Of a stretch of 64,000 nucleotides of DNA, positions 34,156 to 45,924 are shown piece after piece; within the stretch, counting starts at the first letter, position 1; each line of letters begins with the position of its first letter. The position numbers were made by a program, and so were the translations under genes. Where the stretch lies: positions 97,099,258-97,163,257 of the forward strand of contig NW_023605194.1 in NCBI RefSeq assembly GCF_014898055.3, read 5' to 3'. This DNA is from Talpa occidentalis (taxonomy: Eukaryota > Chordata > Mammalia > Eulipotyphla > Talpidae). A model generated the notes under the pieces. It was given only the letters and a program-made list of their open reading frames with translations. It was not told the DNA's origin and did not search any database.

Positions 34156-34734
34156 AATAGAGAATGATTTCAAGGCGAAGAGAGAAACATTTCAAGGTGT
34201 TTGACCATCCAGTGGTCTTGCGCAGATTGTAAACTTAATGCTAAAGGAATTCAAATCAAGGGAAAGATCACAAAGGACAGGGATTAGGGAAACCATTGTC
34301 ATAGTGTTCTTACATTTCTAGCATGCTCTATTTCCTCCTCAGTTTGTGAAATTATATTCCATTTATGGTTTTGGGAGAATGTGAGCAAGATTCATCACTA
34401 GAAGAAGAAAAATCAGAACACTAGTATCTCTATCTTGCTGAATTATTTATCGTTTCTTGCTGAGGAACAGACTGATTACTTCTTGCTCTGCTGTAGATGG
34501 ATTGGATTTGAGTCTGTCCCCATGCAGTCTGGTGAGCTTATTTTAATAAGAACAACTTAATATTGCAACTACCCAGTGAAGCTTGCGGGTCCCTCTAGGA
34601 CACGCCACAGCTCACACTCTGAGCCTGCATGGCTCTTCTGATTATTTCAGATGAGGAAACTGAGTTAGCCTCCCTAGGAGGGTTTATGTGAATAATCTTA
34701 GGATTGACATTTAAATTCAATCAGCATTCTTTTT

Positions 34735-34900
34735 CCCTTTGTTAAGAACCAAACACTATACCAGACACTTTTCACGTCCATTATTACATTGACTCCTCAA
34801 AATAATCTTATGAGGTAGGCATTATTATTATAAACTTGTTTGAAAGATAAGAAAGCTGAAGAAAGGGTAAATAACTTGCTCAAGGTTACCAAAGTAGCAC
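34735..34900 (+). mobile_element. MIR SINE fragment
   Basis: 'ctcaaaataatcttatgaggt', 'aggcattattattataaac', 'aaagataagaaagctgaag' and 'taacttgctcaaggttacc' match MIR in order. Confidence 0.75.
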
Positions 34901-34918
34901 ATATTAAAAAACAAGATG

Positions 34919-35084
34919 GGATCAGAGGGAGGGAGGGAGGAGCATAGGGGACTGAGGTGATGGTGCACAGGAGCATTGGGGAAGGAAACTCTATGGGGAC
35001 TACACCTGAGGGGATGGGGCGGTGAAGCAAATATTGTTCAAAAATGAAAAATGATGTAAAAAATAAAAAAAATTAAAAACAACA
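34919..35084 (+). mobile_element. 5'-truncated young L1 3' end
   Basis: Polypurine 'cagagggagggagggaggag', 'ggggactgaggtgatggtgc' and an ATGTAAAAAATAAAAAAAAT tail, similar to 12,530-12,645. Duplication acaagatg at 34911-34918 and 35085-35092. Confidence 0.75.
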
Positions 35085-35092
35085 ACAAGATG

Positions 35093-35820
35093 TGCAGCTC
35101 AGTTTTCTGACTCCATATCTTCTAGCGTGCTGCTCTGTGCAAGACTGCCCCAGTCAGCTGCCTGTGGCTGCTTCTTCCTCCCTGCCTTGTCGCCTTGTCT
35201 CCCTCCTCCTCTCTATCTCTCTCCTGCCCTTGGTCCATCCCTCCCTCCTCTTCCTCTCCCTACTTTCCCTTTCCTTCCTTCCTTGTAATTTTATTTTTGT
35301 CAAATACTACTTCTCAGCTGTTAATAACAGGCCCAGAATAAAGTGGCAGGGACTGTGCGCAAGGCTAATCAAATAGTTGTGATGATTCAATGAAGCAAAG
35401 TGGAAAGGCGCCCCGAGTCCCTGTGCTCTGCCTGGGCCAGGAAGCCCCTAGACACACACTTTGCAGACCTTGTTCCATGCGGGGAGTCTCTGTGCCAGGC
35501 ACCCTCCTCCTCCCACGACAGGCAGGGAAGTGAGTGCTACAGACTTGCGTTTCTCTTTTCTAGTTGCATTTCCCTCCCTACTCAGATATTAGCTTTGGCC
35601 AGGATTTGGGCAGTAAAGGATAGGTACTGAAGAAGTGATGCAGGGGAATGTGCCCGATGGCAAAAACAAGGGGCACCTAAAGCCCTGGGATCTGAGCGAT
35701 TGCTCCATCGTTGGCCCCAGGAGGTGACACAGGTGAAGATCAGTCCGGCTGTCTCTGACAGAGGCCCAGAGCGAGTCCCGCAGTGTGTGATCACTGAGAG
35801 GAGCTGCATTCAGCGGCCTG
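35093..35820. other. Unassigned sequence with pyrimidine tract
   Basis: 35,160-35,285 is strongly C/T-rich with CCTTCC repeats. No gene. Confidence 0.4.
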
Positions 35821-36060
35821 GCTGGCAGGCTCCTGGCCCTGATTTCCCTCTCGGCTGACCTCCGCCTCCCTTATGAGGATAAGATGCTGTTTACTTTTCA
35901 TCCTAAATGATTGTGGTTCTGTGAGCTGTTAAGAAGCCAACATGTTCCAGACTGCCATGTTAATAGCACGGGGATTAAAACCCCACAAAGCAAGCAAGCA
36001 TTTGACAATAAATGAGTCTATTGAAAGTGAGTCGTGCGGGCAGAAGAGGGTGTGTGTTTC
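35820..36060. promoter_or_regulatory. Candidate conserved non-coding element
   Basis: Repeat-free, evenly complex sequence ('tatgaggataagatgctgttt' with a GATA-like word, 'atcctaaatgattgtggttc'). Constraint is inferred only. Confidence 0.25.
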
Positions 36061-36074
36061 TTGCTTGTTTATTG

Positions 36075-36205
36075 ACTCTGGTATTTTGGGGAAAGTCTTT
36101 AAACCTGGGTTTTGCCTCTGTTGTGCCCGCTATAAAATGGGAGATAATGGCAGCACGTGTCTCTTAACACTCAGAGGTGGTGAGAGCTTAATTACTTAAG
36201 GCCTC
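36075..36205 (+). mobile_element. MIR-like fragment
   Basis: 'gaaagtctttaaacctggg', 'ctataaaatgggagataatgg' and 'ggtgagagcttaattactt' are MIR-like in order. Confidence 0.45.
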
Positions 36206-36582
36206 AAAAGTTCTTTAGGCCAGGACCAGAAACTGGAAAGGTTTTCTTCTCAAACCTTACCAGAGTTCTCATGCTGTTATCTGAGGCTCAAATCTTAGAG
36301 GGGAGTTGGAAGAAGAGTAGTAGAAGAAAATGAAAAGAGTGAAAAAGAGGGAGAGGTGGCAGCGAGGAGGATCACAGGAGGCGGACTTCAGGAATGTCTC
36401 CTACTCCCTTCGAGAGAGTGGAGTCTGCAAGAAGATGGCGGCGATCTGGTCACTCTTATTTTATAAACGTCTAGGCTTGAATTACTGCTTTTTGGTGAGA
36501 AGGATGTAAGTTGTGTAAATGTTTTGAAGATTGTCCTTCCATGGTGTGGTGTAAACAGTGGGCTTGCTTTTGCCAATCACAG

Positions 36583-36595
36583 CGTCCCCTGCTGG
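36583..36595 (-). promoter_or_regulatory. CTCF-like motif, weaker
   Basis: Minus strand CCAGCAGGGGACG has one mismatch (G to A) to the CTCF core. Confidence 0.35.
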
Positions 36596-36898
36596 TCCTT
36601 GTGATTTCTCCAGTTCCTCTCACAGAGCTCCCTCTTCCTTCATGTCTTTTTTTGGCCAGAGCTAAGCTGTGGGCCACACCTGAGGCCCATACCTGAGGGT
36701 GCATCAATAGCCCCCTGGGCTGATGTCTAGGAACTATGGGGAGACTTTGACCTTGTTCTTTGAAGGCAAAGTCAAATCTCCTGCTACAGGCCCTTGAGCC
36801 CTGAGACCCAGTGCAAAACACCTCTTTCCCCTACATTTGTCCTGAGGTTTCTGCCCTGCCTGATGACTGTAGGATGAGGCAGAAAAGAACAGGATGAT

Positions 36899-37169
36899 GG
36901 GGCCTCGCTGGTGGCACAGGTGGTTGAGGGCTGCACTGTGAGGCTGTCCTCAGCCTCTGCAGCACAAGTTCGATCCCCAGCTGGCCTGGGAACAACCCGC
37001 ATGGTGCAGCAGACCTCTCCTGTCTCGCCCGCTGCTCCCCTCAGCAGTGTGTTTCAGTCAGTCCACCTGTTCTGTTCCCCACTCTGTCTGGTGAATCCTC
37101 TCACCGTCCTGAAAATCTGGCCTGTACCCCGGTTCTTGTATAAATAAATACATCTTAAAAAAAAAAAAC
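36899..37169 (+). mobile_element. tRNA-derived SINE, full length
   Basis: 'gggcctcgctggtggcacagg' head, 'aagttcgatccccag' B box, and a tail TATAAATAAATACATC plus A's. Perfect duplication aacaggatg at 36888-36896 and 37170-37178. Confidence 0.9.
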
Positions 37170-37179
37170 AACAGGATGC

Positions 37180-39715
37180 TGTTCTAATGAGAGGTGAATA
37201 CTTATTACTCTTAAGTTAAACAGTTTTTCAGACAGAATCCACAGCACTGATATCACAGGACCCTAGGACATTCTGTGGTTAATTTTTTTTTTTCCCGTTT
37301 TAATCTCTCACTCAAAGAGCTCCAATCAACCTTTGTTTATAGTAGCATACCAGACAGTCCCTCAAGGACTGGTAGGTACTTTTGTCCACCACAATGTTAC
37401 CAATACTAAGTATCTTATGTATTAAGGAAGTTTCAGCAAAATAATTTTATGTCCCCATTACAGGTGTTGTATAAAACCTGGAGTTTTCATGTGGTCAGGT
37501 TTTCCCTTACGACCCAGAAAAGCCTTTCTTTTCTCTGTGCCTCCATGGGGAGTGCCTGAAAGGGGTGAATGGGTATGATATGTGGGAATCCTGGGGGGTG
37601 GGGGAGCTCTATAGGGCTGACCCAGTATAACACAGCCAAGTCTCTAGTATACAATTGAAACGGGGCTTCTTCAGAGATCTATGGAGGGAGAGGTTCATTA
37701 AGAAGCGAAGGTTCATTAAGTTGCCTTTTTTTTTTTTTTTTTTTTAAGTAACATAGAAACATCTTAAGCGCTCTCTCTGCTCTCCTTCCATTGGAATCAA
37801 AGGCCACTGCTCCCAGGATCCACCTCAGGAGAGGTCTCTGTCCTCCAAGCCTCTTGGGTAAATCCCAGCCAAGAGCATCTGTGAGCTAAGGCTGCCAGAG
37901 AAAGAAGCAATTGACCTCTGGTGTTTGTTTTGCAACAAACAAAGAACCAGAGGGAACTTTTCTGAAATATTTGCTTCAGGGTGCAATGATGAAACCACTG
38001 CTGGCTTCTCTTAGAAAATCTGTTAAATCGGAGAGCAGAAAAACATTGCTTTTTGATGATAAAAAAAAGTAAAGGAAGACTTTCATAATGTCAAATCTAG
38101 GCAAGGTAATGACTTTCTGCGTCCTCACTGGAGGAGATGGCAGCGTCTGTTCTCACTTTCGGACACACCAGACTTTCCAACAGCAGAGAGGGGAACCCGT
38201 TGTACATGGCCAAAGCAGAGAACTATCCACACAGGAGAGGTCATACACCAAACAGGGCTTCAGTTCGAGTGGAGGTGATCACTTCATTCCTAGAAATGAT
38301 TTCTTTAGAAGAGAAAGTTGCATGGTGAGAGAACAGTGTTCTAATGAAAACTGAAGATAAATTAAGGTTGAATTAAATCACCAAGTATGGTTAAGGAATA
38401 GTGAAAAAATGAGCCAAATTATACCTAGGTGGTTATGACTTCATGCATTTAAATTCATTTAAATCATCTTATTTCTTAGTGTGGTGGCATTAAAGAGCTC
38501 CAGTAATAATGAAAAACAGGATCCTTGAATCACTGCGTATGTTAATATTTTCACGCCAATGTTTCCACATTTAAAGTACGTCTTCTGCCCAGATGATGGG
38601 GTTTCCATAGGAGTCTCCACTCACTTGGTGTCACATACCTAACTGCAGGCAACACGCTACGGAGGATATTGAATTGCTTTCATTCCAAACTCAGAGTAAT
38701 AATTAGAGGGAAGTGTCAAAGACCCAGAACTTAGCTCTTTGCTCTGCTGAGGACCAAAAATAATGCCATCTAGAATTAGGGCACTAAAACACATGGGTAT
38801 TTCTCAAGGCTGCTGCCGGGGCCATCTCTAACCTGCTCTGCCGAGCTGCGTGGCCTGGGTGGGTTTGGGATGAGGGGCGAGAAAGGTAGCCATGTCTCCC
38901 CAGGAAATGCTTCTTAAGTTGGTAGTTGGTCTGAGCACTGAGTACCCCCACCATGGAAGGAAGGGTGAAATAATGAAAAATGGGGCATTTTCCCAAATGC
39001 TTGCAAAGGAGCTTTGCTGTTTTCACCTGGGGACATAGGTTAATGCAGTTTTCCAACCAGCTGCACAGCGCAACCCAAACCCGGCCTTTTAAGTACTCAG
39101 TGCTCACATAGACAATAGATAAGGGCACCTCGGGAAATGCTTCGAGGTAATAGACCTCATTTAGGAAAAAATTGAGAGAACATCTAACTATCTCTGAAGT
39201 GTTGGTAGGGAAATCCCAGCATAACGTTATATTACTTTTTCTTCCTGATTCCTATTTGGATAGACTCCAAAGACAGCGGCAGGAGTACAGCCCTACTTTA
39301 TATTCATGAGAGACTCAGCAGCCCACAAGACAAATCAGCCCTACTTAGGGACTGGGTCTTTTGGGTGACCCACTGGATTGAGGTCAGTTGTCATAAAGGA
39401 GACCAGAGAGAGCCAGAGTGGGCTGCTTTGCTTCTTGAAAGTAAAGCTAATTACTGTGTTGCGTGGTAAAATGCGTGCTCATGTGTATTCCTGTTCTCTC
39501 CGTGTGTATTTGTGAGGTTATGCATTTCGCTCTGACTCGGGAAAACAGTAAATACAACGTGAGATAGGAAGTCCCTATGTCTTGTTTCCTACTTCTAGCT
39601 CTTTTGACTTTCTGGAATGACCTTGCCCTGAGCATTGACACACGCTGCTTGCCGACTGCTCCAGTATAAGTACAGCTAATAAACTATAATCACGGTGTCC
39701 TAAAAATGTCAAGTT
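37180..39715. other. Unique sequence, no SINE or gene seen
   Basis: Contains a T-run at about 37727-37745 and unassigned unique sequence. Short frames (for example 38,088-38,354 plus; 38,784-39,128 minus) show no recognisable protein family. Confidence 0.4.
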
Positions 39716-39719
39716 GCTG

Positions 39720-39860
39720 CCCCCTGGGTCTCCCATAACTATTCTCATCTGCAAAATGGAGCTGGTAACTGCACCCAGCCTTCCCTGCACAGATGTTGGG
39801 AAGCTGGGCTAAAGAACATCTGTAAAGCAGTTTTAGATTTTGGAACATGGGAACAGTAAA
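39720..39860 (+). mobile_element. MIR-like fragment
   Basis: 'ctcatctgcaaaatggagctg' followed by 'aactgcaccc' and 'acatctgtaaagcagttttag' resembles the MIR 3' half. Confidence 0.45.
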
Positions 39861-39864
39861 TGAC

Positions 39865-40475
39865 CACAGCAGCTATTTATCATGAAGAGGAGATGACGAT
39901 ATATTCTATATTTCAAGCCCCACTTCTCTCATCTACTTGAGAATAGTTTGCCTTTGATTGAGGCCGTTGGTTAAGGTGGAACAGTGGATGCAAACAGACT
40001 AAGGAAGGGACTCTGACCTAAAATAATGCCATCCTGGGAGAGCAGTGACTTTGAAGGAAGTGTATTTTCATAAATTGAAAACATTGACGCAACTTATAAA
40101 CAAGACAAGAAGGCTGCTGAACCTGACACAGAATAGGAGGACTGACAGGTGACAAGAATCCAGGAACTTGACAGTGACCTGTGACAGCTTAACTGGGTTC
40201 TGCTTTAGTACCTTTAGTAGGTCAGGGATGACTTAGCAGGGAAGGTCTTAAGAAGATGAAAATTATGACCTGAGTAAATATCACAGGGTTCAACAAAAGT
40301 GAAATCCTAGAGAATCATGGAAAATATCTGTGGAGTTGAGTTAGCTAGTGTTTTAATTAAACACTTTTTTTGGTGTCCATCCAAGACGAAGCAAAACAAT
40401 TGCTTTTGGTTTGGTGCACAACATTTGGGACGAGCCTGGCTGGAAATGGTTAAATGATTGTTTTGTCTCCCTGGG
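39865..40475. other. Unassigned unique sequence
   Basis: Nothing recognisable beyond complex unique DNA. Confidence 0.4.
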
Positions 40476-40479
40476 GTTC

Positions 40480-40640
40480 ATAGTCTCATTTATTTAGTTC
40501 TCAAATATATGCAAAGGAAAGGTATTTATATTTAATGTACTCTATTCAGTGCCTTGTTGTAGCCAAGGCACTGAGACAAAAATGGTGTTTGTCCTCAAGG
40601 AGCTTGTAGCTTAGCAAGGGATTCATCATAGCCTGTTAAT
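40480..40640 (+). mobile_element. Ancient mammalian repeat fragment with hairpin
   Basis: 'cagtgccttgttgtagccaag' and 'gtcctcaaggagcttgtagc' match a very common decayed mammalian repeat whose family I cannot name. A perfect inverted repeat lies at 40546-40574. Confidence 0.4.
40546..40574. other. Perfect inverted repeat (hairpin)
   Basis: TCAGTGCCTTG and CAAGGCACTGA form an 11-bp stem with a 7-base loop. It lies in an old repeat, so it may simply be a feature of that family. Confidence 0.6.
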
Positions 40641-40644
40641 TTCT

Positions 40645-42745
40645 TCAATTAGATTAAAGTTGTCTCCTGCCCTGTGCTCTTAAGCCCCACCAACTTGGTC
40701 AGAAGTCTAAGTCCTCTAAGGCTCCCTCCCTCTATCTCCAGAGCCACCTAAAACCCTGGTGAGGTGAAGGAGGTTCTTCTGAGGCCTACAGAAAATAGCT
40801 GAGACCTCTGGGTCCTCCCTGGCGGCCAGGCCCTGCCCCTGCCCCTGCCTTAGCTCCTTGGTGCCACACGGGGCCGCTGTTGAATGCTGGCATAGGACAG
40901 ATGCCTTTTTTTTTTTTTTTTTTAACCCCTTGGAGGATAAATCCCAGTTGATTCTACTTAAGAGTTATGTTTTGTGGCCTGCTCTCTTCATTGGGTTTCT
41001 AGATGACAGGCTTTAGTCCTAGTCCTTTGGGATAGTCACAGAGTCCTTCTACCGCCAAGGAGCTTTGGCAGGAGATTTCAGGCATCAGCCTACTGCTGGG
41101 CTCACAGATCTGTCTTTTTCCCAGTCCTGGGAGCCCACTCCAGAAGATGCCGCTTTTCCATTTAGGCCCAGAAACACCAAGGGTTCCAAACACTCTCTCC
41201 ATCTACCCCACTCCCTTCACTAAACTCCTTGCCACTAAGATGTTCCTAGACCCCAGAACCCCAGAGCAACTGCTTTCCTTCACTTCACTTTCCTTCACTT
41301 CAAGCCTTTTCTATCTCAGTTGCATCACCCTCTAAAAAATGAGCAGGGATCATCTCCAAGCCCCCTCTTTGCTGAAGCAGTGAAAAACAAAACATAGGTT
41401 CTATCTTCAACAGGACATTTCACTACACATTAAAAGAAATTTAAAACTAGGCAGAACTACAAAGAATTTGGATAGAATTATAAAAAAGAATGGTAGTGAC
41501 AGAGATTAGGAAACATGGGCATCAACCTGGACTCATCTGGAAAGACCAGACTGGGGAGGCCCTGCTCCCACTGGTCTTTGCCATGAAAGGATTCTGAAGG
41601 TGAATGGGGTTGTTTAGGCCTTGCAGGCGAGAGAGGGCAGAATAGGCCACGCACAAAACTGAGAATACGCACACCATATGTGAGGACCAGTGGCGAGGGG
41701 GTGGTGGGCCATTAATGGTAGGGGGCAGTGGTCTGTGCATTGCAGTATTGGGGCCACAAAGAGGAGACCTGAGAGATTAGGGCTTGCCTGGATGGGAGCC
41801 TTAAAAAGGCCAATCACTCCTGTGTTTTCCTTTCACGTTGCCACATCTCTTCATCTGCCAGTTAAGGAATAAACTAAAATTACAACTGCCAACCATGAAA
41901 GTTGAAATTGATTATCTTCACGTAGCCAAATCCTACATTTTTATTAAAAACAACCACAAAATTCCCAAAGAAATAAATGGAACTCATAGATTTTGGTAAG
42001 GTGAAATAGAATGTTTGGGGAATTTCAATAAGCCACTGAATTAATAAGTCTGCTTTTCTCTATTTTCAAACCATTTTTGAGTTGTGTAAACAGTCAATAC
42101 TTGACTGTTATGTCCTTGAACTGAATCCTTTTAGTTTTCAGAAAGAGACATTTAGAAGAAAATGACACAAAAATTTCTGCCTCAAACCACCTTGTTGAAG
42201 TTTCTCCAGGGACCAAAGTAGATGATTTGTAAATTCCTTTACTCTTAAAATAAAAGGCATTTTCATAAAAGAAGAGGTGGTGAGCGTACCGACACCTACT
42301 CAGGAGGGAAAATAGTCACAGGTAAAATGTCATTTATTCTCTTCTCAACAGTGTGAAAGGGTCTAACATTCAAAAGCATCCTAAGAGGAAAATGGCATCC
42401 ATAAGTGAAAATGAAAGCCAGTTGACAACATTTTAAAGAGCTGTAGGAGCCAGGAATTTCCCTGTGATAATGTGACCATTTTTATTCAGACTGTTCTGTA
42501 AACTGTTTTCCAGGAAACTCTCCCCGCAAAGTCTCCTTCTCTCCCCTTTAGCAGGCTCATGGAGGGAGGGGGAGCTTAGTTTCTCCACTCTCCTCTGCAG
42601 TTGACAAGACCCAGGAGCAGTGACAGAACCGGACCAGAGCTCTTCATTGAGGGGAGGTGAAGGCACACTGGGGAGCTACCTCTTGAGCTTGCACACACGT
42701 TCTTTCCTCCACTCCCTGACTGTGCTACCAGACTGCTGGACTAGA
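40645..42745. other. Unassigned unique sequence
   Basis: No gene or repeat recognised. T-run at about 40906-40923; short CCCTGC tandem near 40,832. Confidence 0.4.
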
Positions 42746-42747
42746 AG

Positions 42748-42842
42748 TTTCCTCCAGGGCAGGGGGCTGTGTCTCAACCATATTTTGATCCTTCCATGGA
42801 GCCCTGCACATAATAAATGTTCAATAAGTGTTAATTAAATAA
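42748..42842 (+). mobile_element. L2 LINE 3' end fragment
   Basis: 'ccagggcagggggctgtgtc' then 'ggagccctgcacataataaatg' and 'tcaataagtgttaattaaat' match the L2 3' terminus. Confidence 0.65.
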
Positions 42843-42844
42843 GT

Positions 42845-43965
42845 GTTCTAAATCTTGAAGTCTAAATGGCTTTAAATTAAATTTTCAAAGCTTTCTGTGC
42901 CTTCACACATTTTCATAAAAAAAAAAAAAGAAAAACCTTCGATTTCTTAATCTGGCAATTAAGAAAAAGAATATTAGTTCATTTTATTCCCTGGGATATT
43001 CAGAAGCAAATATTGAGGGCTGCAAAAAGGCTGAGGGTTACTGTTAGGATAAACAGCAATAATGAATGGCTCTAGAATACAATTCAGTCTCTTGTTTACA
43101 TACGACTGTTCCTTCTGGCTCATGGGCTTTAAAATGACCTTTCCTAGCAAGATCTGGAAATGAATAGTCTTTTCTTTTTTCCAAGCAGTTCCTGTATTTC
43201 CTGAAGTCAGTTACCATGTGTCCTTTGACAAATGAGTTGCAGGAGTGTTGACCTTACCTTGAAGAACACTTTCTCCTGTATTTTTCACTTCACTTACACC
43301 ACCACTTTTTCATTTTCACAAAGTTGGGTGTAAATAAGACCCATCCCCTCAATAATTGTCAAAAAGGGTTTTTGCAAGATAGAGTTTTCTTTTCTTTGAG
43401 TGATTGGGGGAAGGGGAGAAGGGATTTGGTGAAGGAGTTTGTCCCAGTGGACCCGAGAAGCTGTGCCGGGGGGAGCAGGACACCAGGAGGCTGGGACCCA
43501 GTTAGCAACAGTGATGGTTTGAAACTCATAGGCTTTACCCTTCACAGCTACCAGAAACATCCATCTACCAGAGCCTTAAATCACGCATCAACAAGGATTC
43601 AACAATTTCCATATTCCTACATTTACTTTCTAAAATAGAATTTATCATGTACAATATAAAAAATTTGGAAAAAGCAAAAAAACATTTATGCAGACCTCAG
43701 CACCCAAAGCAACCATCTGTAAAAGCTTTTTGCTCCCATTCATGTCCCCCTTCCAAGCCCTGTATAACTATGAAGGATTTCGTACAAGGTTGCTATTATA
43801 CTATGTAAATAATTTAGTTAATTGTTATTAGCTACCTGCATCTGGAGATGAGTACCACACAAAATAAGGTCCTTGCTTTCCCTGCTCCCAGTGCACAAAT
43901 TTGGGAGCCTCTGTTGGACTAGATTCCTAAAGGAAGTTATGGGGAAAAAGGAGAGATAAATTTTA
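42845..43965. other. Unassigned unique sequence
   Basis: No gene supported. A 104-codon plus frame at 43,324 has no recognisable family. Confidence 0.35.
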
Positions 43966-43970
43966 ACTAG

Positions 43971-44240
43971 TGGGCCTCCCTGGTGGTGCAAGGGGTTAAG
44001 CAGAGCACTGTGAAGCTATCTGCAGACTCTGCAGCACAAGTTCCCCTGCCAGCCAGGGAGCTACCCACACGGTGCAGCAGACCTCTCCTTTCTCACCCGC
44101 TGCTCCCCTCAGCAATGTATTTCAGTCAGTCTGCCTGTTCTGTTCCCCACTCTGTCTCTGGTAAATCCTCTCATCCCAGCACCTCTGACCTGTACCCCAG
44201 TTCTTGTATGCATAAATAAATAAATCTTTAATAAATTTTT
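43971..44240 (+). mobile_element. tRNA-derived SINE, full length
   Basis: 'gggcctccctggtggtgcaagg' head, degraded B box ('caagttcccctgcc') and a TGCATAAATAAATAAATC tail. Perfect duplication ttttaactag at 43961-43970 and 44241-44250. Confidence 0.9.
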
Positions 44241-44639
44241 TTTTAACTAGGATGTGGATTTGACTCCCCTATCCTTATTTAGTTTATCAGTTAATTCTCT
44301 CATATGTGGTTTTGGACAACCACCTTGCAATGGAAAGCCGGGCATGTGTGACCTGGAGCAGGTGATGGGAGCGGGGTCAGTTTGGATCAGAGGAGCCAGG
44401 CCTGCAGAGCCTGCCTGGAATATGTTCACTTCCAGAATGTCTGCTTTCCCTGTAGTGGTTGTGCAGATGACATGAGAGGGCACATGCAGCCTGGCTGTGG
44501 CAGTTTCATTTGGACATTTTAGACACCTTGTTGAGAAGTTCTCCATAAAGATGCCCTGAGCACTCCTTTTTGTTCTATTGGTTTGGGCAGGCAGAGAGAA
44601 TCTAATTCCTTCAACCACCTTACACCAGAATCAGCTGAA

Positions 44640-44960
44640 GACTATTCTTTTTGTCTCTGTTCTCTTGAAGCTTACCATCTGGTGGGAAAACTCTATTTGC
44701 AATAATCAGAAACAGCCAGCCATTAGAAAGGGATAGAACACGGTGACTTGAAAACATAGAATAAGAAAACTTCATTCAATCTGGGGTGAGCAGGATGGGA
44801 AGGCTACCCAAGGCATTTCTCTTTGGGCTGTATCCTGAAGAACAAGGAGAAATTAATTGGTTAAGATAGTGTGGGGAAGTGGGTGAGGATATATTCCTGG
44901 CAGATTGAACTGCAGCTGTGCAAGTCACCTTTCAATGGCGAGTGCGTGCCTGGAAGGTAG
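44640..44960 (+). mobile_element. Ancient mammalian repeat fragment, family unnamed
   Basis: 'cttgaagcttaccatctggtg', 'gaagaacaaggagaaatta' and 'atattcctggcagattgaac' resemble the same old repeat as 30,540-30,990. Confidence 0.35.
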
Positions 44961-44964
44961 GGTA

Positions 44965-45715
44965 ACAGACTTGTCCTGGTTTTAGCATTGAAAATGCCCT
45001 GTGCCAGGAAACTCGTCAGTTCCATCCTAGATTGGGTAATTGGTCACCCTGAAAGTACCTCTGCCTAAAATAAACTGGGCTTCTCAGTGTCAAATGTTGG
45101 CTCAGCATCATTCTCCTCTGTTTATGGATCTTTATTAGGATACAAATACTTTCAGAAGAAAACAATTCAATTAGTCACTCACATTTTAGTATAAATTGGC
45201 TTATTTTAAGTCTAAATTCTTTGTTAGTTAGTCTCTAGTCAGTGAAGTTACACTGAGAACTAAAAGGGAATGGGAACATGGAAGATGTTTTAAACACCTA
45301 GAGAAAATGATAAGGAAGTGATTAAGACAAATTTGACCTGCGTCATTATTTAGGTCTATATTCTTATCTATGGAGTGGGAATGGCAAAAATTCTTATTCA
45401 GGTGTGAAATCACAGAGGTCATGGGCTCATGGTACTTTCTGCCAATGCCATGTGGCAGCAAGGACCTGTGCTTTGTGTTCTCAGTTTTAGGGACAGCTTG
45501 TCCTCAGAGTTGTCTTTCTCCACCTATGAGAAGCAAGTCACAGGTAAAACAGTGATAACAAGGATCTTTCTGAATTTTCAAAAACCTGTGGGCCTATCAA
45601 GGAGCAGAGCACAATGGTACACATATGTACGAAGGGCTTGTATTTGCACAGAGTCCAAAAAGCACTTTTGCCTATATTATCTTTTAGAGTTCTACAAAAA
45701 GTAAAGAAAAAATAA
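44965..45715. other. Unassigned unique sequence
   Basis: No gene or repeat recognised. Confidence 0.35.
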
Positions 45716-45717
45716 GA

Positions 45718-45920
45718 ATGGCTAATGTTTATTTAGCATTTACTGTGTGAGAAGTTCTGTTTGAGGCTGTAATTGAATCACGTCATTCAATCCTCACAAT
45801 AAACCAACACGGCACTTATTATAACTCCGTTTGGTGTATGAGAAGGCTAACACTGGGAAGGTCCAGTTCGTCCGAGGTGATGCAGCCGCCACATGCTCAG
45901 CCAGGGTTGAATCCAGTCAC
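45718..45920 (+). mobile_element. MIR SINE fragment
   Basis: 'ttatttagcatttactgtgtg', 'attcaatcctcacaataaac' and 'gggttgaatccagtcac' follow the MIR consensus. Confidence 0.6.
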
Positions 45921-45924
45921 AGCG